18,512 bases of DNA from Bacteroidaceae bacterium (lineage in GTDB: Bacteria > Bacteroidota > Bacteroidia > Bacteroidales > Bacteroidaceae), in the NCBI GenBank assembly GCA_016284115.1, contig JAEEOD010000312.1:1-18512 (forward strand), in the 5' to 3' direction. This document shows positions 8,050 to 14,941 of this stretch, one piece after another; position 1 is the first letter of the stretch; every line of letters starts with the position of its first letter. The translations under genes and the position numbers were made by a program. Under the pieces are notes generated by a model. The model was not told where the DNA came from. It did no database searches and saw only the letters and a program-made list of their open reading frames with translations.

Positions 8050-8550
8050 ATGTTGCATATCCGAAAAGCAAATATTGACGACTGCCAGCTTATTCACGAG
8101 CTGGCAGTCCAAGTTTTCCCCGTCACATACAAGGACATCATTACTCCTGAACAATGTGATTTTATGATGGAGTGGATGTATAGTATCCCCAACCTTCAGA
8201 AACAGATGACAGAAGAGGGTCACGTCTATTTCCTCACAACAGATGACGAAGGTCATTATATTGGTTATGTCAGCATACAGCCTCAAGGCGAGGATCTTTT
8301 CCATTTGCAGAAGATCTATGTCTTGCCTCAATATCAAGGTCTGAAGGCTGGCAAGTTCATGTTCGAAGAAGCTCTTAAATATATAAAGGGGGTGCATCCT
8401 GATCCTTGTGTGATAGAACTGAATGTCAATCGTAACAACAAGGCTGTAACGTTCTACGAGCATATGGGTATGCACAAAGACCGTCAGGGTGATTTCCCTA
8501 TAGGTAATGGTTTCTATATGAACGATTATATTATGGCAATAGAAATATAA
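8050..8550 (+). CDS. GNAT-family N-acetyltransferase
   Basis: A 166-residue protein with the GNAT fold: strand 1 MLHIRKANIDD, central strand with HLQKIYVLP (about 85-93), acetyl-CoA loop at 96-101, and the C-terminal motif B with NVNRNNKAVTFYEHMGM (about 125-141), where Tyr136 is the typical general-acid tyrosine. It transfers an acetyl group from acetyl-CoA to an amine; the acceptor is unknown. The acetyl-CoA loop reads Q96-G-L-K-A-G, so the central glycine of the Q/RxxGxG/A motif is Lys99. The gene lies 6 bp after the peptide transporter, which suggests co-expression, and is followed by the separate proS promoter. An acetyltransferase acting on polyamines or small amines is possible but not shown. 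Confidence 0.88.
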   Translation: MLHIRKANIDDCQLIHELAVQVFPVTYKDIITPEQCDFMMEWMYSIPNLQKQMTEEGHVYFLTTDDEGHYIGYVSIQPQGEDLFHLQKIYVLPQYQGLKAGKFMFEEALKYIKGVHPDPCVIELNVNRNNKAVTFYEHMGMHKDRQGDFPIGNGFYMNDYIMAIEI

Positions 8551-8559
8551 ATCTATAAG

Positions 8560-8591
8560 TTTGCGTAATAATACGGAAATCTATATCTTTG
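8560..8591 (+). promoter_or_regulatory. proS promoter (TTTG-N20-TATCTTTG)
   Basis: TTTG at 8560-8563 and TATCTTTG at 8584-8591 are 20 bp apart, a full match to the Bacteroidetes consensus. The proS start is 27 bp past the -7 element, in an A-rich leader without a Shine-Dalgarno sequence. The -33 element begins 10 bp after the stop of the preceding acetyltransferase gene. Confidence 0.75.
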
Positions 8592-8618
8592 CACCCTCAA
8601 AACTAATAAACATAAATA

Positions 8619-10109
8619 ATGGCAGTAGAATTAAAAAACCTCACCAAGCGCAGCGAAAACTATTCGCAATGGTATAACGAGCTGGTAGTGAAGGCCGACC
8701 TTGCAGAACAGTCGGCAGTACGTGGTTGTATGGTCATTAAGCCATACGGCTATGCAATTTGGGAAAAAATGCAGCATGAGCTTGATCGTATGTTCAAGGA
8801 AACGGGGCATCAGAATGCTTATTTCCCTTTGCTCATCCCGAAATCGTTTTTTGGCCGTGAGGCGGAGCATGTGAAGGGATTCGCCAAAGAGTGTGCTGTG
8901 GTGACTCATTATCGTTTGCGTGAAGCAGAAGGTGGTGGCATCGAGGTTGATCCAGAAGCTAAACTGGAAGAAGAGTTGATAGTTCGTCCTACCTCAGAGA
9001 CCATTATCTGGAACACTTATAAGAACTGGATCAAGAGTTATCGCGACCTGCCTATTTTGTGCAACCAGTGGGCAAACGTGATGCGTTGGGAAATGCGTAC
9101 TCGCTTGTTTCTGCGTACTGCTGAGTTCTTGTGGCAAGAGGGTCATACGGCGCATGCTACTGAGGAAGAAGCTGTGGCTGAAGCACAACGTATGTTAGGT
9201 GTATATGCTGACTTTGCTGAGAACTATATGGCAGTGCCTGTTATCAAAGGTGTGAAGAGTGAGACAGAACGTTTCGCAGGTGCAAAAGACACTTACACCA
9301 TTGAGGCTATGATGCAGGATGGTAAGGCTTTGCAGAGTGGAACCTCTCACTTCTTAGGTCAGAATTTCGCTAAAAGTTTTGATGTGCAGTTTATTGACCA
9401 AAATAACCAGTTACAGTATGTGTGGGCTACCTCATGGGGTGTTTCTACTCGTTTGATGGGTGCTTTGATTATGACTCATAGCGATGATAACGGTTTGGTG
9501 CTGCCTCCAAAATTAGCTCCCGTACAGGTGGTTATCGTTCCTATCTACAAGGGTGACGACCAACTCAAGCAGATTGACACTAGGGTGGAGAGCATCGTTA
9601 CTAAACTGCGTGGTATGGGCATCAGCGTAAAGTACGACAATGCCGATAACAAGCGTCCAGGCTTCAAGTTTGCCGATTATGAGGTGAAGGGTGTTCCTGT
9701 TCGCTTAGTAATGGGAGGGCGTGATCTGGAGAATAATACCATCGAGGTGATGCGTCGTGATACTTTGGAGAAAGAAACTCGTAGTTGCGATGGCATCGAG
9801 GAATACGTACAGCACTTACTTGATGAGATTCAGCAGAATGTATATCAGAAAGCTTTGAACTATCGTAACTCACGAATTACTAGTGTAGATACATACGATG
9901 AGTTCAAGCAAAAGATTGAAGAGGGTGGCTTCATCATGGCCCATTGGGATGGTACTCCTGAGACTGAAGCTCAGATAAAAGAAGAGACCAAGGCAACCAT
10001 TCGTTGTGTGCCTTTTGACACGTTTGTGGAGGGTGACAAAGAGCCTGGCAAGTGCATGGTAACGGGCAAACCTTCGAAATGCCGTGTGCTTTTCGCAAGA
10101 GCTTACTAA
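8619..10109 (+). CDS. proS: Prolyl-tRNA synthetase, archaeal/eukaryal type
   Basis: A 496-residue class II aminoacyl-tRNA synthetase that charges tRNA-Pro in the cytoplasm. The length and the absence of a large insertion domain mark the short archaeal/eukaryal type, known in Bacteroidetes. Visible signatures are [10 protein letters not shown] (about 69-78), the proline/ATP-site RPTSE at 123-127, motif 2 around [22 protein letters not shown] (156-177, Arg156 and Glu158), and motif 3 at 274-287 with Arg278. An anticodon-binding domain follows (about 300-400). The C-terminal zinc-like domain keeps only three cysteines and ends in FARAY, so zinc binding may be lost. Monocistronic: it has its own promoter and is followed by a strong terminator. 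Confidence 0.97.
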   Translation: MAVELKNLTKRSENYSQWYNELVVKADLAEQSAVRGCMVIKPYGYAIWEKMQHELDRMFKETGHQNAYFPLLIPKSFFGREAEHVKGFAKECAVVTHYRLREAEGGGIEVDPEAKLEEELIVRPTSETIIWNTYKNWIKSYRDLPILCNQWANVMRWEMRTRLFLRTAEFLWQEGHTAHATEEEAVAEAQRMLGVYADFAENYMAVPVIKGVKSETERFAGAKDTYTIEAMMQDGKALQSGTSHFLGQNFAKSFDVQFIDQNNQLQYVWATSWGVSTRLMGALIMTHSDDNGLVLPPKLAPVQVVIVPIYKGDDQLKQIDTRVESIVTKLRGMGISVKYDNADNKRPGFKFADYEVKGVPVRLVMGGRDLENNTIEVMRRDTLEKETRSCDGIEEYVQHLLDEIQQNVYQKALNYRNSRITSVDTYDEFKQKIEEGGFIMAHWDGTPETEAQIKEETKATIRCVPFDTFVEGDKEPGKCMVTGKPSKCRVLFARAY

Positions 10110-10203
10110 AGTTTATGCTTTGCATCATCTCTGTCTCGATTCGGCAGAATCATGCGAGTTTGACTTTATCTCTTGCTACTCCGGATAATTCTTATTTCTA
10201 GAT

Positions 10204-10232
10204 AAAGGCTGCTCAATCGAGCAGCCTTTTTT
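10204..10232 (+). terminator. Intrinsic terminator after proS
   Basis: GGCTGCTC (10207-10214) pairs perfectly with GAGCAGCC (10219-10226) around the loop AATC, extended by three A-T pairs and followed by a T-rich tract. It lies 95 bp after the proS stop. Between the stop and this hairpin a weaker GATTC/GAATC hairpin is visible but no gene. Confidence 0.9.
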
Positions 10233-10250
10233 CTCTTTTTCAGTGTTTTA

Positions 10251-10282
10251 TTTGGTGATTTAACTTAAATCCTTTAATTTTG
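10251..10282 (+). promoter_or_regulatory. Promoter of the nif3-like operon (TTTG-N20-TAATTTTG)
   Basis: TTTG at 10251-10254 and TAATTTTG at 10275-10282 are 20 bp apart, a full consensus match. The start codon is only 12 bp past the -7 element, so the mRNA would be leaderless or nearly so. Confidence 0.72.
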
Positions 10283-10293
10283 CAGACGAAATT

Positions 10294-11082
10294 ATGAAAA
10301 TAAAGGATATTGTGTGCGCCCTTGGACAATTCGCGCCTCTGCCTTTGCAAGACAGCTTCGATAATGCAGGCTTGCAAGTGGGATTGACAGAAGCGGAAGT
10401 TACAGGGGCTTTATTGTGCCTTGACGTTACTGAAGCTGTGGTGGACGAAGCCATAGCGCTTGGCTATAACTTGATTATTTCACACCATCCACTTATTTTC
10501 CGTGGATTCAAGTCATTGACAGGTGCGAATTATATCGAGCGATGTGTTATGACAGCAATTAAGCATGATATTGTAGTGTATTCAGCACATACAAACCTCG
10601 ATAATGTCTTCAATGGTGTCAACTTTAAGATGGCAGAGAAGATTGGTTTGCAAAACATCGCCTTCTTAGAACCAAAAACAGATTGTGAGTCCATGCTGGC
10701 AGGTGCTGGAGTGGTGGGATCATTGCCGAATCCTGAAAAAGATATTGATTTCCTGCAACGTATCAAACAAGTGTTCCAAGTGGGATGTGTCAAGCATACA
10801 GCTTTGAAAGGCAAGATGATACTAAAGGTTGCTTTGTGTGGTGGAGCAGGAGCTTTCCTCATGGATGAAGCTATAAAAACTGGCGCTGACGTGTTCATCA
10901 CAGGCGAAATCAAATATCACGATTATTTCGGCCATGGCAATGATATTATATTGGCTGAGATAGGTCATTATGAAAGCGAACAATATACAAAAGAAATATT
11001 TCAACAACTTATAAGGGAGCGATTCCCCGAAGTGCCAATAAGGATGACCGAAGTGAATACTAACCCTATTAATTACTTGTAA
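10294..11082 (+). CDS. Nif3-like (DUF34/YbgI family) dinuclear metal protein
   Basis: A 262-residue protein of the widely conserved Nif3/YbgI family, which forms hexamers with a two-metal centre in each subunit. The metal ligands can be seen: H64 and H65 in ISHHPLIF, D103 in SAHTNLDN, and H225 with E229 in GHYESE. It is the short form, comparable to E. coli YbgI; the CutA/PII-like insertion found in many longer homologues is absent. The biochemical role of the family is unsettled (often named GTP cyclohydrolase 1 type 2 homologue, which should not be taken literally). It begins a two-gene unit with the zinc-ribbon gene 5 bp downstream. Confidence 0.93.
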   Translation: MKIKDIVCALGQFAPLPLQDSFDNAGLQVGLTEAEVTGALLCLDVTEAVVDEAIALGYNLIISHHPLIFRGFKSLTGANYIERCVMTAIKHDIVVYSAHTNLDNVFNGVNFKMAEKIGLQNIAFLEPKTDCESMLAGAGVVGSLPNPEKDIDFLQRIKQVFQVGCVKHTALKGKMILKVALCGGAGAFLMDEAIKTGADVFITGEIKYHDYFGHGNDIILAEIGHYESEQYTKEIFQQLIRERFPEVPIRMTEVNTNPINYL

Positions 11083-11087
11083 ACATT

Positions 11088-11924
11088 ATGGCAAGAGAAA
11101 CAAAGAAAGATCCGCAGGAACTGACAGTGGAAGAGAAATTGAAGACACTTTATCAGTTGCAGTCAACCCTGTCAAAGATTGATGAAATCAAAACGCTGAG
11201 AGGTGAACTTCCTTTGGAAGTGGAAGACCTGGAAGATGAAGTCGTTGGTTTAAACACCCGTATCGACAATATCAAGGCTAACATCAACGAGTTGCGTCGT
11301 GAGTTGGTGACCCGCAAGGCTGATATTGAGAAAGCTAATTCTTCTATTGCTAAATACAAGGAACAGCTCGATAATGTGAGCAATAATCGTCAGTACGACT
11401 TACTGAGTAAGGAGATTGAGTACCAGCAGTTGGAGGTTGAACTGGCAGAGAAGAAGACGCGCGAAGCCAACGAAGCTTTGGAAGCAAGACAGATTGACTT
11501 GGCACAGACCATTAAGGATCTGGACGAAAGAAACAACGACTTGATTGACAAGAAAGCTGAACTGGAAGAAATCGTAGCAGAGACAAAACAGGAGGAAGAA
11601 AGACTGCGTGAGAAGTCAAAGGATTTGGAAACTAGGATTGAGCCTCGTTTGCTTCAGTCATTCAAACGAATCCGCAAAAATACTCGCAACGGATTGGGTA
11701 TTGTATACGTACAGCGTGATGCATGCGGTGGTTGCTTTAACCACATCCCTCCACAGCGTCAGTTGGACATCAAATCACACAAGAAGATTATCGTTTGCGA
11801 GTATTGTGGCCGCATCATGATAGATCCTGAATTGGCAGGTGTTGTGCTTACTCCTAAGGATGCTCCAAAAGAGAGGTCAAGTAGACGCAGACGTGCTGTT
11901 GTTAAGAATGACGAAGAAGCATAA
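11088..11924 (+). CDS. Coiled-coil protein with C4 zinc ribbon
   Basis: A 278-residue protein. Residues about 15-190 are a charged, heptad-like coiled coil; a C4 zinc ribbon (PF02591 type) follows, with C213/C216 (ACGGC) and C237/C240 (CEYC), then a basic tail RSSRRRR and an acidic end. This is the layout of the family that includes Chlamydia CdsZ and related putative nucleic-acid-binding proteins. Pairing directly after a nif3-like gene, as here with a 5-bp gap, is in my recollection common in Bacteroidetes, which suggests a functional link of unknown nature. It ends 3 bp before a bidirectional terminator. The molecular target is not known. Confidence 0.9.
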   Translation: MARETKKDPQELTVEEKLKTLYQLQSTLSKIDEIKTLRGELPLEVEDLEDEVVGLNTRIDNIKANINELRRELVTRKADIEKANSSIAKYKEQLDNVSNNRQYDLLSKEIEYQQLEVELAEKKTREANEALEARQIDLAQTIKDLDERNNDLIDKKAELEEIVAETKQEEERLREKSKDLETRIEPRLLQSFKRIRKNTRNGLGIVYVQRDACGGCFNHIPPQRQLDIKSHKKIIVCEYCGRIMIDPELAGVVLTPKDAPKERSSRRRRAVVKNDEEA

Positions 11925-11927
11925 AGA

Positions 11928-11956
11928 AAAGGCTACTCAATTGAGTAGCCTTTTTT
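11928..11956. terminator. Bidirectional terminator between convergent genes
   Basis: GGCTACTC (11931-11938) pairs with GAGTAGCC (11943-11950) around AATT, with A-runs on the left and a T-run on the right, so both strands read stem plus U-tract. It ends the zinc-ribbon gene on the plus strand and overlaps the stop of the nuclease-like gene on the minus strand. The stem resembles that of the terminator at 10204-10232. Confidence 0.92.
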
Positions 11957-12404
11957 ATAACTTGTCATAACTCGGTATTTCAGAAAGAAAAACGTAGCTG
12001 TTGGTGGCGTAATCGATTCTACAACAATAATGGTCAATTCCGTTACTAACTACCAGATATTCTACATGAAGAGCCATATTATATCGCATAATCTGGTTGA
12101 ATACCTTTTGCGTAATAGGTACATCAGTAGCCTTATACTCAATAATCATACGTGCTTTTAGATCACGGTCATACAATACCGTATCACATCTCTTAGAAGT
12201 GGCGTTTAGCGTCACTTCAACCTCATTGGAAAGCAGTTCCCGAGGATAACCTAGCTGCTCAATCAGATAATGTACAAAATGCTGTCGCACCCATTCTTCG
12301 GGTGTAAGTACCACATATTTTCGACGAATTATATCGAAAATCATCTTTTTTGCAGCATCATCTTTCATTTTCACCTTGAAAGCAGGTAGGTTTAACGCTA
12401 ACAT
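11955..12404 (-). CDS. Stand-alone HsdR-N-like PD-(D/E)XK domain protein
   Basis: A 149-residue protein that corresponds only to the nuclease domain of type I restriction HsdR (HSDR_N_2, PF13588-like). The restriction-like core is present and intact: D74 in KRCDTV, E89-Y-K91 in IIEYKA, and Q104xxxY108, the motif IV seen in HsdR and RecB-type nucleases. There is no helicase domain, and no methylase or specificity gene nearby, so this is not a restriction system. It is transcribed away from amn and holA and shares a terminator with the zinc-ribbon gene. I recall the same neighbour set in other Bacteroidetes, which would argue for a housekeeping DNA repair or replication role; that is inference. 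Start ATG 12404 gives a plausible N-terminus. Confidence 0.88.
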   Translation of the reverse strand: MLALNLPAFKVKMKDDAAKKMIFDIIRRKYVVLTPEEWVRQHFVHYLIEQLGYPRELLSNEVEVTLNATSKRCDTVLYDRDLKARMIIEYKATDVPITQKVFNQIMRYNMALHVEYLVVSNGIDHYCCRIDYATNSYVFLSEIPSYDKL

Positions 12405-12408
12405 TTGC

Positions 12409-12416
12409 TATCTTTG
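12409..12416 (+). promoter_or_regulatory. Possible -7 element for amn-holA
   Basis: TATCTTTG matches TAnnTTTG and lies 41 bp before the amn start. No TTTG-like -33 is found at the usual distance. It sits just upstream of the divergent nuclease-like gene's start codon. Confidence 0.4.
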
Positions 12417-12437
12417 TAACATCATATTTTGCTTTTG

Positions 12438-12469
12438 CAAATATAATAACTATTCTAATGAAAACCAAA
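12438..12469 (-). promoter_or_regulatory. Promoter of the HsdR-N-like gene, overlapping the amn start
   Basis: On the minus strand TTTG (12469-12466) and TATATTTG (12445-12438) are 20 bp apart, a full consensus match, 33 bp before the start codon. The -33 element falls inside the first codons of amn, so the two divergent genes share very little space and their expression may interfere. Confidence 0.7.
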
Positions 12470-13234
12470 GAAGAAATTGTAGCTAATTGGCTTCCGAGAT
12501 ACACGAAGCGCCCCTTAGAGGAGTTTGGCAAGTACATTTTGCTCACCAACTTCACCAATTATGTAGAGATTTTTGCTGATAAATTCAATGTGCCTATTGC
12601 GGGCAGAGATGCCAACATGTGCTCAGCCTCTGCTAATGGCATGACTATCATCAATTTCGGAATGGGTAGTCCAAATGCTGCCATCATTATGGACCTACTC
12701 AGTGCTATTCATCCTAAGGCATGTCTGTTTCTGGGAAAATGTGGTGGAATCGACAAAAAAAACCAGTTGGGCGATTTTATTCTCCCTATTGCTGCTATCA
12801 GAGGTGAGGGTACCAGTAACGACTATTTTCCACCAGAAGTGCCAGCACTACCTGCATTTATGTTGCAGCGTGCAGTCTCTACAGCTATACGTAATTTTGC
12901 TCATGACTATTGGACGGGCACTGTCTATACCACCAACCGTCGCATATGGGAGCATGACGACAATTTCAAGGAGTTTCTTAAGAAAACGCATGCGATGGCT
13001 GTAGATATGGAGACGGCAACACTCTTTACCTGCGGTTTTGCCAATCATATCCCCACTGGAGCTTTGTTGTTGGTGTCCGACCAGCCTATGACGCCTGAGG
13101 GCGTAAAAACTGAGGCTAGTGATAAAAAGGTGACCTCCAATTTTGTACATGAGCACGTGGAGATTGGCATCGAGGCATTGCGTATGATTATCGAAGAAAA
13201 GAAGACGGTTAAACACCTGAAATTTGAATGGTAA
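12458..13234 (+). CDS. amn: AMP nucleosidase, short form
   Basis: A 258-residue nucleoside phosphorylase superfamily protein. It hydrolyses AMP to adenine and ribose 5-phosphate and so helps to set purine pools. Seen in the sequence: a phosphate/ribose-site glycine region FLGKCGGID (about 91-99), ENxxGD-like KNQLGDFILP (101-110), the nucleoside-site VDMETAT (182-188, with M184 and E185), and the catalytic aspartate region VSDQPM (D208). The E. coli enzyme carries an extra N-terminal domain that is missing here; this short form is usual in Bacteroidetes. holA follows 4 bp after the stop, so the two are almost certainly one operon. A different 6-amino-purine nucleosidase cannot be excluded from sequence alone. 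Confidence 0.9.
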   Translation: MKTKEEIVANWLPRYTKRPLEEFGKYILLTNFTNYVEIFADKFNVPIAGRDANMCSASANGMTIINFGMGSPNAAIIMDLLSAIHPKACLFLGKCGGIDKKNQLGDFILPIAAIRGEGTSNDYFPPEVPALPAFMLQRAVSTAIRNFAHDYWTGTVYTTNRRIWEHDDNFKEFLKKTHAMAVDMETATLFTCGFANHIPTGALLLVSDQPMTPEGVKTEASDKKVTSNFVHEHVEIGIEALRMIIEEKKTVKHLKFEW

Positions 13235-13238
13235 GCAT

Positions 13239-14258
13239 ATGGCTAAGCAGGAACTCTCTTTCGACGATATCATGGCTAGCCTCAAGGCTAAACATTATGC
13301 ACCTATTTATTTGCTGATGGGTGAAGAAGGGTATTATATCGACGAAATTTCCAATTACATTATTGATCATGTACTGACTGACACCGAGAAAGAATTCAAT
13401 CTTACAATAATATATGGTTCCGACGTAGATATTGCCACTATCATCAATGCTGCGAAACGGTATCCCATGATGTCTGAATACCAAGTGGTGGTGGTGAAAG
13501 AAGCACAGAATGTCAAAAATATGGATGAATTGGCTTTTTATGCTCAAAAGCCGTTGAAATCTACGATTTTGGTTATCTGTCACAAGAACGGCAATATCGA
13601 CCGTCGTAAGAAGTGGGTGGCAGAGGTGGCTAAAGAAGCCGTTGTATTTGATTCTAAAAAATTGAAAGACTACCAATTGCCTCTATTCATCAATAACTAT
13701 ATGCAACAAAAAGGCTTTGAGATGGACCCCAAGGCCACACAGATGATGGCCGATTTCGTGGGGGCAGACTTAGGGCGCATGACGGGCGAGTTAAACAAGT
13801 TGATTATTACCCAGCCCAAAGAACTGAAGCGAGTAACACCGGAACAGATAGAACGTAACATAGGCATCAGCAAGGACTATAATGTGTTTGAGTTGCGCAG
13901 TGCCATCGTCGAAAAAGATGTGATGAAGGCCAATCGCATCATCAAGTATTTTGCCGAAAACCCTAAGACTAACCCCATACAGATGACCTTAGCGTTATTA
14001 TTCAACTTCTATTCCAATCTCTTTATTGCGTATTATTCACCAGAAAAGAGTGAGGCAGGGGTGGCATCATTCTTAGGCTTAAAATCGCCTTGGGCTGCCA
14101 AGGAGTATGTTTCTGCCATGGGCAAATACACTGGTTTGAAGGCAATGCAGATTCTCCACGAAATTCGCATCACAGATGCTCGTTCCAAAGGCATCGACAA
14201 CAATTCAGTGGATGAAGCCAATTTGTTACGTGAGTTAATCTTCAAAATTCTACATTAA
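13239..14258 (+). CDS. holA: DNA polymerase III subunit delta
   Basis: A 339-residue protein of the DNA_pol3_delta family, the clamp-loader subunit that opens the beta sliding clamp during replication. It shows the N-terminal start SFDDIMASLKAKHYAPIYLLMGEEGYYIDE (residues about 6-35), where the P-loop-like position is degenerate as normal for delta, a middle RMTGELNKL segment, and the C-terminal collar region beginning near NPIQMTLALLFNFYSNL. The start is set at ATG 13239, 4 bp after the amn stop; an in-frame TTG at 13224 would overlap amn and add five residues, which is less likely. No clear terminator follows; a 683-bp gene-free stretch begins here. Confidence 0.93.
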   Translation: MAKQELSFDDIMASLKAKHYAPIYLLMGEEGYYIDEISNYIIDHVLTDTEKEFNLTIIYGSDVDIATIINAAKRYPMMSEYQVVVVKEAQNVKNMDELAFYAQKPLKSTILVICHKNGNIDRRKKWVAEVAKEAVVFDSKKLKDYQLPLFINNYMQQKGFEMDPKATQMMADFVGADLGRMTGELNKLIITQPKELKRVTPEQIERNIGISKDYNVFELRSAIVEKDVMKANRIIKYFAENPKTNPIQMTLALLFNFYSNLFIAYYSPEKSEAGVASFLGLKSPWAAKEYVSAMGKYTGLKAMQILHEIRITDARSKGIDNNSVDEANLLRELIFKILH

Positions 14259-14352
14259 TACAAAAACCTTTACGAGAATCGTGAAATTTCGTGTAATAGG
14301 TGAGAGGTTTCTAAAATTATTTTAGCCATTTCATCGGCATTTTTAAATTAAC

Positions 14353-14423
14353 TAAAAGGAAAGGTCTGTATTAATATAATTATACACTTTTGAAACACTA
14401 CAAGAGTGATAATTTTCCTTTTA
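14353..14423. repeat. Long imperfect stem-loop
   Basis: CACTTTTG (14385-14392) pairs with CAAGAGTG (14401-14408), one G-U, around an 8-nt loop. After one bulged A, AATTAT (14378-14383) pairs with ATAATT (14409-14414). The outer arm TAAAAGGAA (14353-14361) pairs with TTCCTTTTA (14415-14423), leaving a 16-nt bulge on the left. That is 23 base pairs in 71 nt. Too A/U-rich and lacking a distinct T-tract for a typical terminator. Role unknown. Confidence 0.6.
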
Positions 14424-14649
14424 ACACCCATTTGCATTTACTATAATACAAGCTACAATTATATCTCTACTATTGTAATGGCGATTTTCCAGTATCCACG
14501 TACGCATTCAATAGTTTTACAACTATCAATTCTATTGTAGTATCGTAAACAAATCTTAGTGTCTCCTACATCTGTAATGCTTTTAAAATGATGGCACGTT
14601 TAACTTATATGCCTATTTATCAGTATTTTATATTTATTTGTTAAACTAA

Positions 14650-14657
14650 ACAATTGT
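14650..14657. promoter_or_regulatory. ACAATTGT palindrome, possible operator
   Basis: An exact 8-bp palindrome, the same as the one next to the XRE start at 14923-14930, about 270 bp upstream. Followed by AAT as at the 14874 site. Confidence 0.35.
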
Positions 14658-14870
14658 AATAGGGGTGAACGTAGGTCTATTATTGTATTAAGTACCATGT
14701 AATGGTTATTATATGGTAACGAAAATAATTAAATGTCAGTAATATATAGAATTTTACTAAACATGATTATAAGTCATAAATGCTCTTTTATTTAATTACC
14801 CACAGTTATAGCATATGCTTTTATAATAATGATGATGTATAATAATAAAAGTTACTTTAATAACGAAATA

Positions 14871-14902
14871 TTTGCAATTGTAATATTAATAGTCTATATT
14901 TG
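14871..14902 (+). promoter_or_regulatory. Promoter of the XRE regulator (TTTG-N20-TATATTTG)
   Basis: TTTG at 14871-14874 and TATATTTG at 14895-14902 are 20 bp apart, a full consensus match. The spacer starts with CAATTGTAAT, so a palindrome touches the -33 element. The start codon is 40 bp past the -7 element. Confidence 0.75.
14874..14884. promoter_or_regulatory. Operator-like site in the promoter spacer
   Basis: GCAATTGTAAT overlaps the last base of the -33 element of the XRE promoter and shares CAATTGT with the site at 14922-14931, 49 bp downstream centre to centre. A repressor bound here would block polymerase. This is inferred from position and symmetry. Confidence 0.45.
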
Positions 14903-14921
14903 TAGCATTAATAATAACGTT

Positions 14922-14931
14922 TACAATTGTA
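14922..14931. promoter_or_regulatory. Operator-like palindrome TACAATTGTA
   Basis: A perfect 10-bp palindrome between the predicted transcription start and the XRE start codon, 10 bp before the ATG. Its position suits autorepression by the encoded helix-turn-helix protein. Confidence 0.5.
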
Positions 14932-14941
14932 GTTTTCCAAA

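Larger units (their letters stand above)
14259..14941. other. 683-bp A/T-rich gene-free region
   Basis: No convincing coding region on either strand and clearly richer in A/T than the flanking genes. It holds a long imperfect stem-loop (14353-14423), a small hairpin ATAGTT-TTAC-AACTAT (14511-14526), ACAATTGT-type palindromes concentrated toward the right, a 10-bp palindrome AGCATATGCT (14810-14819), and the promoter of the XRE regulator. It could contain a small RNA or be a remnant of lost DNA. Confidence 0.6.

Noticed and set aside
7687..8475. A 262-codon open frame on the minus strand
   Set aside because: It lies wholly across the well-supported transporter and acetyltransferase genes, with a composition rich in His/Ser/Gln typical of an antisense frame and no recognisable domain.
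11955..12404. Type I restriction system
   Set aside because: Only an HsdR-N-like domain is present; no helicase, methylase or specificity subunit lies nearby.
13224..13238. TTG start for holA overlapping amn
   Set aside because: ATG 13239, 4 bp after the amn stop, gives the usual delta-subunit N-terminus.
14264..14312. Hairpin just after holA (AAACCT with AGGTTT)
   Set aside because: Only short, interrupted pairing and no T-tract; too weak to call a terminator.
14810..14819. Palindrome AGCATATGCT
   Set aside because: A single 10-bp palindrome in A/T-rich DNA with no second copy in the window; could be chance.
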